A stretch of DNA of 64,000 nucleotides from Dendrolimus kikuchii (taxonomy: Eukaryota > Arthropoda > Insecta > Lepidoptera > Lasiocampidae): assembly GCA_019925095.2 (NCBI GenBank), contig CM034398.1:7641001-7705000 (forward strand). The letters run 5' to 3'. The position numbers were made by a program, and so were the translations under genes. Of the stretch, positions 11,030 to 21,799 are shown in pieces. The stretch's first letter is position 1. The number at the start of each line of letters is the position of its first letter. Below the pieces are notes generated by a model, which ran no database searches, was not told the DNA's origin, and saw nothing but the letters and a program-made list of their open reading frames with translations.

Positions 11030-11372
11030 TTTCAACTTCCTTTATACGTCACACACCCTCAATTTGCGCTCCACTAATAATCTCCTCTTAATGGCACCTG
11101 CACACTCTTCAACTTTTTATTCCAACTCCTTCGCCATGTAGGCTATCTTATTTTGGAACTCTTTGCCCACTGACGTCAGAAAAGCTAAATCTTTTGCCAT
11201 ATTTAAAAATTCACTGTTACACATGTTAGACTTACGCAAAAATGTATATGCTAGTTTACAATACTTTTGACTGTAATCTGCTGTCCATGTATGTCATTTT
11301 TATTTATATATATTTGTTGTGCATTTTGTAATTTTTGTTTTGGTGAACAATAAAGTGCTGTCTATGTCTATT
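11030..11372 (+). pseudogene. LINE ORF tail and 3' UTR
   Basis: The + frame around 11147-11235 reads 'FWNSLPTDVRKAKSFAIF' followed by 'KNSLLHMLDLR', the usual C-terminal WNSLP...FK..L pattern of insect LINE ORFs. An AATAAAG lies about 100 bp later with 'ctatgtctatt' after it. There is no RT domain; upstream frames are broken. Confidence 0.6.
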
Positions 11373-11726
11373 ATAATAACGGCCTTTAAGACATAAGGTG
11401 AACTTATTTCAGGACAAACGACACTATATCTGGCACGCTAATTCCAGTCGATCGGTAAGTTTCACATGTCTGTAATCCTAATGTATAGAGTTTCCTGACT
11501 TTTTCCATCATTCTCAATATATAACTATAACAATTCTACACATAATTATTTAAAAAATCAGGCTTCATATTTTGCTAGGATGCGAATCTATGTCGGTAAC
11601 AAGAGCTTTGAATACTATGCCACAATTACTTTGTAACTACTAAGTTGAAAACTTAAAATAACTAATATTACTTTTGCAAGTTAACTGAATTTAAAGTAGT
11701 TATTATACATATGTTGAATTAGACTT

Positions 11727-11965
11727 TACATACATACATAACTTCACGCCAGTTCCCTTGCGGGGTAGGCACGAACAACAGAGCGCCATTTAGGCCCATT
11801 CTTACACACCTCACTTGCTTCTTTGACATTCATAACTCTTGTCATGCACATTCGTCTGTTCTTAAAGCTCCTGACATCACCCTCCGCTAGTACATGATCA
11901 ATTTGATCATGGATGGTGTGTCGTGGAGCCGGAGCATTCCTTTCCTTACCTTTACCCCTTTATGA
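11727..11965 (-). mobile_element. Repeat family D, copy 3 (longest)
   Basis: A minus copy with the (TACA)n tail at the left edge. It extends further 5' than the other copies, through 'atgatcaatttgatcatgga', which is itself palindromic. It shows that the family body is at least about 230 bp. Confidence 0.75.
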
Positions 11966-12434
11966 ATTAGACTTTCATTTGTATAATCTACAAATGTTAC
12001 TAATTCATTATTTAGTAATTAAGAACTTTAAACAAGCTACAAATAAAGCTAAGAGTGTGTCCTAAAAATGATTCAGTATTTAAATAAATTTTTAGTGTTC
12101 AAAATTAGGTTAACGAAAAATATAAAATTTTATTACTTCTAATTTTCTATAGAACTGAAATAAAAACGAGGAATTCGTGAATAAAATAAGTGTAACGAAT
12201 CGTGTTGTGGAACCACATCTCTTCAGTGAAATGGGATATAAAATGCTAATTTTGTTTGTGCAGTTTCGTATTTACGGCCGTAAATTTAAGCATACGTTTT
12301 ATGATTCATAAAAAATACACATCGTTTATATTAACCCGTATGACAAAAGGTTCAATGGCATATTCTATGCATAGCCCATATTTGCAATTGTTTAACCGAC
12401 TTATAAAAGGGGGAGGTTCTCAATCTGTCGTGTA

Positions 12435-12645
12435 GTTTTTTGAAGTGAAACTTCTATATAAACGGGGGTATAAGGATTTTTCTGTCACGAAAAAGCGTTA
12501 CGGCCACGTGGAAGAGCGGCATAAATTTAGACTTGACGTGATGAGAGGCGGCATAATTTTAGAGTATACTGTGGATGCGTTTTTTGGTTCCAGATCGAAT
12601 TCAGTTTTTTTGTCTGATATAATAAAATATGTTTAAATAAAAAAT
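12435..12645 (+). repeat. Repeat family H, copy 1
   Basis: Matches 63795-64000 closely from 'tttttgaagtgaaac' to 'atatgtttaaataaaaa'. In this copy a 63-codon frame (12445-12636) is open. In the other copy the same frame is broken. The short 'gaagtgaaacttctat' head also occurs at about 14090. The family class is unknown. Confidence 0.75.
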
Positions 12646-13013
12646 GCATTCATTAAAATGTACCTAACCTAACCAAATCATAATTTGCAGTAAACCTGCG
12701 AAAAATCGAAATTTGTGCTAGGACACATAGTAAAAGTGGAACTTGAACTTGTATCCCAGCATACATTTCGATTTTTTTCTATGTGTATAATATATACTAG
12801 TGTATATATTATAGGGTAGCGCAAAAAGACATGTTAGTTTTTGATGTTTTAAGAACTCCCTCCAAAGGACAACTCAAAAAAAAAATTTAAGAGGTCGCTC
12901 CAAATTTTTTAAGATCTCAAAAAATACTCTGGTCAACAGTGAAAATGTAGAATTTGGGCGATATTTAAAAATAAATTTGATTATATCCTACCAAGGATTT
13001 CATTTCACGGACT

Positions 13014-13327
13014 TGTTTTTTATTGCATGAGTTCAGCAGACAGGCAGACGACCCACTTAATGGAAAGCGGTTACCATTGCTTATGGACGTTCGCAACACC
13101 AAAGGTGCTACAAATGCGCTGCTGCTTTCTTAAGGAAGACTGGAACCTGGTCATTAATGCCGGAACACAACTCAACATTGTTATGGCGACGTACTTCAGA
13201 CCAGGGGTGGTAACTATCCAGTCGGGCAAATACCCTACCACCTGGCTGTAAGTTGTTTTGTCACCTCTTACGACAGGCCGCCCGGCCTCAGGAAAGTGTA
13301 TTCTTTCTCCGTTTCTGCACGGATAGG
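13014..13327 (-). mobile_element. SINE-like family B, copy 4
   Basis: Full-length minus copy; the 3' tail faces the low coordinates. A second, much more diverged partial copy of the 3' part follows at about 13361-13450 ('aaacagggagacagcccagc', 'gtggttaccgtcgtc'). Confidence 0.8.
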
Positions 13328-13346
13328 CCTATGAAATAACCGTTTT

Positions 13347-13730
13347 ATGATAATGTCAATAGATGGTTTTTTATGCGAATTTGGGAAACAGGGAGACAGC
13401 CCAGCTCATGTAGAGTGGTTACCGTCGTCTACAGACTTCGCATCACTATGGACGAAGCCAACATTATGGAATTTAAATAGTCACAAATCATATTTAACAA
13501 GGCATAAATCATGGTGGCGTCTTAAACGTCTCGCTGTCAGCTTCGAAAGCCTCATCCGGGTGCTGTCGTGTTATGAACTGGACGCTGCCAGTTTGGATGG
13601 ACGTTGGCAATTTATTAAGGAAGAAGCTAAATTGGGTTCTAACGTCAACAGTTATATTAAGTTCATGAACTACACTGGCATATACAAGTGGCTTGTAACC
13701 AAACTACAAAAAAATTGTATACCTATCTAA
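13347..13730 (+). other. 127-codon open frame, probably not a gene
   Basis: The first ~35 codons fall in a diverged B-repeat tail, so the ATG is not a natural start. The remaining peptide (W-rich, with 'LDGRWQFIKEEAKLGSN') matches no family I know, and no splice signals or partner exons are evident. It is kept as a note because the frame is long for AT-rich DNA. Confidence 0.15.
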
Positions 13731-14164
13731 GGTAAAACATGTACTGTACCACTTTACAATAACATCTCTAAGTTTCCATGTTTGAAACGAAATAAATTAA
13801 TTTGACTTCAGGTAGTGAAATGTTATTTAGATTAGCGATATTTTGACAAATTTTAAGGAGAACATCCTTTTTTTCTCTGCAACAACTGGGTCTATATGGA
13901 TAAAATTTGATGTTAAAGTGTGGTCTATATTTTGCTATAGAATAATGCGGTAAAACCGTCAATGAAATAAAATACGCGTTGACCGCCACCCATGTATATG
14001 AAGCTTGCCAAAAATATTCAATTAGTATAGTTAGCCAGATCCTGAAAATCATGTAATTGTTTTTAATTCTTTTTTTTGAAGTGAAACTTCTATAGAATCG
14101 TTGTGATTTGAAATACGATGATACGAAATGAAAAAGTGACAGTAAATTCCTAGATATTCCTAGC

Positions 14165-14216
14165 CATTTTAGTTGTTTTGATAGTTTTAGTTATTTTGGT
14201 AGTTTTGATAGTTTTT
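14165..14216. repeat. T-rich minisatellite
   Basis: About two imperfect units built from 'gttttgatagttttagtta'. Confidence 0.6.
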
Positions 14217-14324
14217 ATTTAAGTGCATAAGGTGGGGATTTATTAGCTTTTAAAATCTCCTCTCGTCTAATTTTTGAACTAAAAAGAGAAAATTATAAAA
14301 ATGTTGAATTGTAGTGCTGTAGAC

Positions 14325-14440
14325 AAATAGATAACTCTTTATTCTACAACAAAGTATACAGAACCATAAGTAATATAGATAAAAATATAATACAATGGGT
14401 GGTCTTATCAATAAAAAGCCATCTATTCCAGGCAAGCCTT
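14325..14440 (-). mobile_element. LINE 3' end (RTE-like tail family)
   Basis: The minus strand has 'ctttttattgataagaccac' and, about 75 bases on, 'aataaagagttatctat'. This is the same layout as 36750-36906. Non-coding tail fragment. Confidence 0.55.
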
Positions 14441-14667
14441 AATAGATTTTTTGAAATCTTTATTTTTCAATTACATTTTAAAATATTTTCAAGCGATATT
14501 GATTTGAATACTATATGTTAAGTTGTTTTTGGAATATGATTTATTATCCATTAAATGCTTTTTGTGGTTCAGCAGCCAAATAACGAAACCAGTGAACACT
14601 TGTCAGATCTGTAAAACTTTTCATAGTTTGTGGATTTTCAAGCATTAGTAATTTTTTTATATTACTA

Positions 14668-14870
14668 ACTAGCGATCTCGGCAGACGTTGTTTTGGCCCG
14701 AAAAATATAAATCTAGGATCCAATTCTACCTCCTACCGGTGGTCGATGCCTCCTAGCGGTTCCAACTGTGAATCTAAACTATCCGGCAACTCACTTAAAT
14801 AAACAAAAAAAAACATCAAAATTGGTAAAGTTGTTCTCAAGTTATGCGTGTACATACATTTCACATAGAT
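14668..14870 (-). mobile_element. Helitron-like repeat type 2, minus copy
   Basis: The minus strand ends '...cgtctgccgagatcgctagt'. It shares the body ('ataacttgagaacaactt', 'aattttgatg') with 24808-24999 and 45152-45481. The CTAGT terminus without terminal inverted repeats suggests a non-autonomous Helitron. No hairpin was confirmed. Confidence 0.45.
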
Positions 14871-14879
14871 TTATATAAT

Positions 14880-15780
14880 TTAAATATATCGTCTCAATTT
14901 TAAGTAATATTTGTACACTTGTAATAGATATATAAATTATTCGTAGCTGTGGTTTGTCATAACGTGAAAAGTGGAATTTCCTAAATCTTCCTCTAATAAT
15001 GGTACTTCATACTTACATGAAGTTTCCCAACACCAATGTATTCTAAAATTAATGCCGCAACTAAATGAAAGAAATGCGAAATAAAGAATTATTATCATTG
15101 AGTGAAAACTGGATAATTCATAGATTTCTTCCAAGTATACGCTACGGTTTTGTACTCGTATTTGATACTGTAAACCTCAAACTTTGAAAACTTATCAACA
15201 TTGAGGTCAAAAGTCTTTGTTCAATATACAAAGTCCCTGAAGTATGAAAACTACTTCAAGTTTTCAAGTATATTTTCAAGATTTATAAAATGAAAATATT
15301 CCCCCAATCTCAAGCAGTCGATGAAGTTCTTTTCGAGAGGAGAAAACAGAATGAACTTTAAAATTTATAACTTTTGTAACAAGCACTAAAGAGATTTGCT
15401 ATTGAAACAGTTAAATTAAATTTAACATTAAATTTTACACGGTTGATAAAAAGCGTCAAGAGACCTAACTTTGATGCCCTATCAACAGTGTAAACTTCGT
15501 TTTTTTTTTATTTGCAGTTAAGTGTTCTACTTTGCTGGTCCACCTGGTAGTAAGTAGTTACCGCCACGCATAGAAACGTGCTTCATCAAGGGATGCGATT
15601 CCTTGCCTACTAACTTCATGTAAGTTTACCACAGGCGCAAAGAACATGCAATTTTTTTGTTAATTTGGGAACGAAATTTAAAAAATGCATTAAAAGCAAA
15701 ATGCCCTATGTCTCAAAGACTACTAATATACGGATCTTGATCAAATATTTTTTTATAGTATTTTTTAATCTCTATATATG
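14880..15780. other. No gene; one possible old LINE tail
   Basis: At about 15513-15632 'gtccacctggtagtaagtag' and 'ttaccgccacgcatagaaac' resemble the minus strand of a common lepidopteran LINE 3' UTR (recall only). The remainder is unassigned. Confidence 0.3.
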
Positions 15781-16100
15781 TATGGCTCTCCAGACCACGG
15801 GCCATAAAAATGACCCGGACTTTTCGAGGGCTTGCGTGGGGCCATGAAAAGCCAACACGTAGATGCGCCTTGACAAATTTAATATAAATATGGCGTGACA
15901 CTGAGTGGTGATTGTCTCTATCTACACCATATAAATGTGCACCCAAGGACAAGCCCCGGTAAGTGTAGGACTATTGTAGGGAATGAGAACAAAAGGTACA
16001 GGGCTATCGGGACGAACTGCTAATGGAGTTACAGATCGTGGTCTATGGGGAGTATGGGGTCTGCCCGTCGCAATGTTTAAGGAACATGCAAAAAATGGGA
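15781..16100. repeat. Repeat family A, copy 2
   Basis: Same order of landmarks as 1-350. The minus-strand frame 15713-15952 ('GAHLYGVDRDNHHSVSRHIY') is conserved in part with the third copy. Confidence 0.8.
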
Positions 16101-16447
16101 AATCATTTCTATTATTATTATTTATTTACATATAGGGACTAATTGATCCAAATATTGTTAGCTGTGTTGCGTTAGTAATTTATAACTACTAATGATTTAC
16201 ACCTGTGCGTGAGTGCCAACATCAGAGGGCTATTGTGTTTTTTAGCATTAAGGATACTGTTGTTGCTCCTGCGCACTCTGCTCACTAGGGAAACTGTTTT
16301 ATTTCGCCAGATGGCGCCGAAGCCATCTTTGCTTGCACTCGTGCAGCCAGAACATCCCGGGCGCACTGCAGAAACGTGGGAGTCGCAACAGTAAGCAATC
16401 ACCTTAACTTTTTTTACAATTTTCTTCTTCATAATCCAAAACAAAAA

Positions 16448-16600
16448 CAACACAACCGGTTTTCGAGGTAGCTTTCGTTACGCAGCGGCAAGATGCTGGA
16501 ATAAGGTTCCACCGCCCATTAGAAGTCAGCAAAATCATAATGGGTTTAGAACGAATAACATTTTGTTCAAAAAGAACCCTCTCCCTCGGTCTGTCGTTTG
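16448..16600 (+). pseudogene. LINE ORF C-terminal scrap
   Basis: The + frame reads 'GFRGSFRYAAARCWNKVPPP' and 'FRTNNILFKKN', matching the SFR..AARLWN.LP....FK pattern at the end of many insect LINE polyproteins. No RT motif remains. Confidence 0.5.
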
Positions 16601-17103
16601 ACATTTCTTCACAGAAATTGATTTTTACAATCTACATACACTATGGTCTGGTATAATAGTACAGAAATTGTTTATTTTTTCAAAATCAACTCATTCGATT
16701 ACTGACAAGGGTATTGATTTTTCAAAAATCTAATGATACAATTCTCATTTTCGTCAATATCGGCCTCGACACTCCTTTAAGTGTTTTTCGCTATCTATCA
16801 TATTTTAGGATTTGGCCCTGAAGGCCTGCCCACTTGAAAATTCATATGATGATATAAGCATATGTGCCTATATACAGGATGTATACACATTTGCTTATAA
16901 CGTTACTTACTTAGTGGAAGATCAGCGCTGGCTTTAACAGACCAGAATTGTGCTGAGACTGATGCCCCTTTTAGAACAAGTTAATACTAACTTGTAATGT
17001 AATAATACTTATTAATTTAATTTTTTTGTAACAATATTTGAATTTTACATAGATTACATAAAATCTTCAAATTCAAGAAAATTTAACTTATTTGTATTGT
17101 ATT

Positions 17104-17345
17104 CTACTGATAGTCCCTCAAGACTATAAGTAGAATACTGAGCCCAGATCACCGTCTTATATGGGTAAGGTGCCCAGAAGGCTGGCTACGTTTCCTCGCT
17201 GGATCGCCATACTGATTCGTTGGTCGAGGTAAGCACCAGCCCTTTGATCACCTGAAGAGTCAATGAGTCGTTTCGATAAATTTTGATAGAGGCTCATGGC
17301 AATTATTAGTTTTAGTAGATTTTTTATTACTTTTTTTACCAATTA
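17104..17345 (-). pseudogene. Retroelement ORF fragment, QRGN family copy 1
   Basis: The minus frame (17157-17342) carries '[20 protein letters not shown]' and '[12 protein letters not shown]'. A second copy at 40473-40645 encodes a very similar but more broken peptide ('ERISMAIQ', 'GNVANLLGILP'). Two diverged copies keeping the same peptide imply a once-coding repeated element. I recall this peptide from lepidopteran retroelements but cannot name the clade. Confidence 0.5.
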
Positions 17346-17349
17346 GTTT

Positions 17350-18020
17350 AATGTAATTTGTTTTAAATAAAATTATTTTCTTTTTTCTTTCAAAATATAG
17401 ATGCATTTACAATTTTGGAGGACAGTATCTAGCCACCTATTCGTCTTAATTTTATTTTTAAATAATATGTACATAATTTTAAAATCTGACTAACGAAAAG
17501 TAAAAGAAAACAATCAACTTTCTATTAAATCTATAGCTGTATGGTGGCCAAACTGTTATTTTTTGTATTATCACTTATTATAAATTACATATCCATAACA
17601 GAGAAAAATTATCGTGACATTTAAAAACAGTCAAACAAACTAACGAATAGACAACGATTTTAATGAGTATTTCGTTTAAGCCAAAATGGCTACAGAACCC
17701 TAACAAAGTAAATAAAATAATCAAATAATATTAGGGGCTATACCAAATCTATTAAAAAAAAAAATCGTCCCTTATCTAAAAAATACGATTGTACCTACTT
17801 TAAAACTAATTTGGAAGTTTTTTTACTAACGCCTACTACAATAGACGCACATTTACCATGGTGTCATGACCCCACCCCGATACGCTCAGGATTTGCGACT
17901 CTTCAATGATAAAGGATAAGATCTGGTATCGAGTCACAATAGTAGGACTCTAGTAGTTCATTGACATTATAAAGGCATCACTACACTTTGAAGTCCTCGT
18001 ATGGAGCATTGATGTCAAAT
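17350..18020. other. No gene seen
   Basis: AT-rich, with short open frames only. There is no recurrent repeat apart from its edges. Confidence 0.5.
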
Positions 18021-18021
18021 T

Positions 18022-18330
18022 TCACTTTTTTATTGTTTGAAGCAGGCAATTAAGAAAGCGACCCATTTGATAGCAGCGGTTACCATCGCTTAAAGGTGAT
18101 TTACATTAATCCAGCCACTGACTTGCGGGTTGCACTGATTTCAGAAAATTCAATCGGGAATAATAACGTCAGCACTGACTTGTAGTGTTGTACTAACTTC
18201 AAATCAATTTAAACGATGCCAGTATGAAGTCAGCACTGGTTTTCGTCGATTTTAAAGTCATTAACTGGATCTATGTAAATCAGCTTTTATGGACAACTGC
18301 AACATCGAATGCGTTACAAATGTCCATAAG
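18022..18330 (-). mobile_element. SINE-like family B, diverged copy split by a MITE
   Basis: Segment 18022-18092 holds the B tail ('gcggttaccatcgctta'). Segment 18290-18315 continues it ('tggacaactgcaacatcg', compare the B consensus 'tggacatttgcaacacc'). The 194-bp gap between them is the MITE listed next. Confidence 0.65.
18093..18286. mobile_element. PIF/Harbinger-like MITE with TTA target duplication
   Basis: Terminal inverted repeats start AAGGTGATTTACAT (left) and AAGCTGATTTACAT (right, complement); 26 of the first 32 positions match. It is flanked by TTA at 18090-18092 and 18287-18289. Removing element plus one TTA restores a continuous SINE-like B sequence. A 3-bp TTA duplication with imperfect TIRs is the hallmark of PIF/Harbinger MITEs. 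It has no coding capacity. Confidence 0.75.
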
Positions 18331-18699
18331 TCATACATCAACAAACTCACGTAGAAACGTAAAGGATAAACCTCAGTGTGAATTCACCTCCAGAACATTG
18401 TTGTATGCAGAATAAACGTTCTAAAGAACTATTACGTACCTAATTAAAAGTAGTAAATCAAATAAATGCAGGTGAGCATCCTTTGGTTAGGAGTGGCGTA
18501 TTTGCGAAAATGAAACATTGACATCAGATCAAATAATTCCTTGAAACATATTTGTATAGACGGTAGAACACGCAGAAAGATGCAGTCTCACAGAAGACTA
18601 AACGATTATAAGCTATCTATTGATATGAGATCGTCGACGATATCTTAGGTCATCTTTAGTATTAATTTACATTTTTATACGGTATAATAATCATTGGTG

Positions 18700-19085
18700 T
18701 TGGAGTCGCGTGGAGAGAATAAGTTGGAAAGAAAAAAGACCATTGAAAAAGTTTTGAATATGGTAAAGGAGAAGCGCACAATTTTAGGAATTCTTGAGGA
18801 AAGAAGGGTTGAGATGTTGGCTATTTGCTATTATATTATAACACCTTCTTATGCATATTAATTCAAGACAAAGTAGAGGCAAGGAAAGGAAAGGAAAGGT
18901 CATGGCGATCATTCATGGATCAAATCAAGGAAAGAGTGGGTGTCGTGTCAATAAAGAGGTGGAACAGCTGGCTAATATAGAGAGGACTGAAGGAGGTTCC
19001 GCCGACAAGATCACAGCTCTTAAATGATCGATACGTAATAATTAATAAGATAGTAAAAGCTGGCAAGGGCTAAAAGCGACTTATT
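18700..19085 (+). pseudogene. RTE-like LINE ORF tail, broken
   Basis: Three frame pieces are 'VLNMVKEKRTILGILEERR' and 'EMLAICYY', then after a frame break 'RSWRSFMDQIKERVGVVS'. The layout (EKRTLL...RR.EM.GH, then GR.R..F..QIKE) is that of the C-terminal tail of RTE-type LINEs. Multiple breaks show that it is dead. Confidence 0.55.
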
Positions 19086-19415
19086 TCTTTGCCGTAGGCA
19101 TGAATAGGCCTTAGTAATAACTACCTAATCCATTCTATGTGTGTTTTAAATTATATAACAAATATAGTTCTACTCACTAAGTTATAAATTTGTGTTTATG
19201 TATATGAATATGTTAACGTCTGTTATTCTTGTATATTTTAGAACGTAGGCTTGTTTGTTTGTAATTGACACCCACAGACTTTGTGCTTAGCCTAATTATT
19301 ATACTGTATTTTTTAAATTATGATCTCAATTTGTCATGGTGTCATCTATAGTGTAGTATATCTATAAATAAACCTAAAAATAAATAAAATAAAAATGTCA
19401 TTGGAGAGACAGAAT

Positions 19416-19503
19416 CTGAGCGGAGCTAAGAAAAAGTATTCAAGGCAGAAGGCGAAGATTGGAGCCATCAGATGGTTTATTAAAAGGCACTATTAGCTAC
19501 TTT
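19416..19503 (-). repeat. 88-bp direct repeat, distal copy (PLE terminus)
   Basis: Identical over 88 bp to 19667-19754, starting 'ctgagcggagctaag' and ending 'ttagctacttt' on the + strand. It lies beyond the 3' end of the Penelope-like ORF. Penelope-like elements are known for direct terminal repeats (pseudo-LTRs) and tandem insertion; whether this is one is inference. Confidence 0.85.
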
Positions 19504-19666
19504 TCATACGTGAAAGTATGTTCTTAATCTCTACATTCAATCTAAGTTAATAATAGACTTCTGCACATTGTGCAATGGACGATTTAATCACATAATAATT
19601 AACTGCGCAACCTTCTATGACTAATCTATAAATGTGAAATTAAATTTAATGTAAGCTATATAACGT

Positions 19667-19754
19667 CTGAGCGGAGCTAAGAAAAAGTATTCAAGGCAGA
19701 AGGCGAAGATTGGAGCCATCAGATGGTTTATTAAAAGGCACTATTAGCTACTTT
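19667..19754 (-). repeat. 88-bp direct repeat, proximal copy
   Basis: Identical partner of 19416-19503, offset by 251 bp. Its minus-strand start overlaps the last remaining coding traces of the Penelope-like ORF, so the repeat unit contains the end of the ORF and 3' flank. The 163 bp in between (19504-19666) match nothing else in the window. Confidence 0.85.
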
Positions 19755-20362
19755 ATCCAGCGTGTGTTTACTGATCGCAGACTTCGTAGACCTTGTGTGT
19801 TTCAGTCAGCAATGTGTTCTTTTACTCGTGTTTTTATGCTCCTCTTTGTTTGCCCAATGTATGACAATCCACACTCACAATCAAGCTTGTAAACCCCTGC
19901 ATCCTGGAGTGGGATATTGCATTTCACAGGTCTCAGAAATTGGGTAATCTTTTTCTGCGGCTTGAAATATGTTTTGATTGAAGCTCGCCTGAGGATGTGA
20001 CCAACTGTGACCCCCTTGATGTAGGGTAGGGTAGCAGGGCACCGCTCAACTGAAGGTGGTTTGGGGCCTTTGTGACGTTGGTGTGGAGTCTTCAGCTGAT
20101 TGCGTTGTAGAACTCGCTTGACATGCTGAAGCTCTCCAGCTATGTGGTTCTCGTCACAAATTTTCCGTGCTCTCTGAAACAAAGATTTGCCCACGGTAGC
20201 TAACTGACTAGGATGGTGGTGAGACGAACCATTAAGGTATTTATCTGTATGGGTAGGTTTCCTATACACCGTATGACCAAGAGTATTGTCAGGGTTCCTT
20301 AGGATGAGCACATCCAGAAAAGCTAATTTATTATTTGCCTCTAGTTCCATAGTAAACTATGG
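19740..20362 (-). pseudogene. Penelope-like element, C-terminal region with GIY-YIG endonuclease
   Basis: The minus frame 19802-20350 (182 codons) holds 'LAFLDVLILR', 'VYRKPTHTDKYLNGSSHHHP', 'PYIKGVTVGHILRRA' and, at the end, 'GVYKLDCECGLSYIGQTKRS' and 'RVKEHIAD'. This is the linker plus GIY-YIG endonuclease typical of Penelope-like retroelements. The reverse transcriptase part is absent: the copy is cut 5' next to an (AT)n tract. The stop at 19802-19804 looks like a one-base frameshift, since the adjacent frame continues with family-like residues ('STKSAISKHTLDK') to about 19740. A palindrome (ttccatagt-aa-actatggaa) sits at the 5' edge. Confidence 0.85.
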
Positions 20363-20371
20363 AAATTAAAT

Positions 20372-20373
<2 letters not shown>

Positions 20374-20426
<53 letters not shown>
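20374..20426. repeat. (TA)n microsatellite
   Basis: About 26 uninterrupted units at the truncated 5' edge of the Penelope-like element. Confidence 0.97.
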
Positions 20427-20429
<3 letters not shown>

Positions 20430-20430
<1 letters not shown>

Positions 20431-21515
20431 ATAGACTTAAATTATTTAGTTTTTTAAATAAATGAATATGGCAGTTCCTTAACATATCAAAAGCACTACA
20501 TTTTATAAAGATTACTTTTCCATCAAATCAAATCACACACTTCTATTTGTGTGGAATGGTAAATACGAGGAAATTTAAGAGTTTTCGATTGGGACGATTT
20601 TTATGTCTGAATTCATCAAACACTTTATATTATGATACTTATACAATGTCGTCCTTCGAGACATAAATCATAATAAATCATGATTTGGTTTATTATGAGT
20701 TGGTTTTAACACAATAACATAACAACCTTATGAATCCTTGCCTTTTACATTTCAAGTAGTATAGGTTCGCGTTTGAACATGATCTCGGCTGATACTAGGG
20801 GAAGATATGGTCTAAGCTGAAGCACGCTTACCTAGAAGGTAGGCTAACTAGCTATATGCGATTAAAAAAAACCCAGGATACAGGTACCGGGAAAAAACAC
20901 TTCAGCAATAAGTTGTACTCTTTTGCAATGCGCATAATAAAGGTGGGTATTTATTGATATTTATAAATAAATTGACTCTCCTTAGCATATACACAATACT
21001 TCCAAATCGCTTGGATTTGGAAATGACCTGTGAGCTACATCCAATTGGACGCCGTTCTTTAGGTACTACATTCGATAGTAAGAACTGGAAAAATGGGTAT
21101 TCAATAAGTTCTAAAATATTATTCGTATAAAAGAGCAAGTGTCCACCTTGCTATTATCTTACTTTCAACAGTTCATTATAGAAATATTTTTTATTGTAGT
21201 TTAAAAAATAATTCATAATGTATTTGACTCGTTAAAATTATAATGTCATAAAGCAGTATTCTTATACATAATCGATGAGGCTGTGACGTTTTGTGCGATA
21301 ATAAAAAGTGTCTTAGATGATTTGACTCTAAAATATCCAATTGCCGTCAAAACGACGATAAGGACTTAACTCGCCAATTTCACAAGATAACTAATACTTA
21401 AGTAACCTAAACGTAAATCAGGCTTGACGTTCAAAAGATTACATATACATATTACGCCTGTTTCACATGGAGGTAGTTGGATGGATCTCCAATTAAGATG
21501 GTCCTGAGAAACAAA
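20430..21515. other. No gene seen
   Basis: AT-rich. A short motif near 20800-20850 ('gatatggtctaagctgaagc') resembles a retroelement fragment but is too short to classify. Confidence 0.4.
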
Positions 21516-21522
21516 TTTCGTT

Positions 21523-21775
21523 TCATCTACTTTCATTAATATTTATACATACATGTTTATATTTGAGATGCTTTTTACCTAACCTCTCTTTAACACTTCT
21601 GCTGTTTGATCGTGGAGTGTAGGTACATCGCGGTCCACTAGTACCAACTCTACCATTCACAATGCTATCATACACTTGTTTTCTGATCCTACTTTCATCC
21701 ATTCCTTCTACATGTCCAAACCACCTTAACATTCCTTTTTCAAATCTTGCGACTACATCTTCTTTCAATCCACAA
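21523..21775 (-). pseudogene. RTE-like LINE ORF tail
   Basis: The minus frame reads 'EDVVARFEKGMLRWFGHVEG', 'MDESRIRKQVYDSIVNGRVG' and 'GPRCTYTPRSN'. The E.GMLRWFGHVERM...GRP.RTY order is the familiar C-terminal signature of RTE-type LINE proteins in insects. The beginning of the ORF is missing. Confidence 0.7.
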
Positions 21776-21799
21776 AAAACAATTTTATTCTAAGTCATT

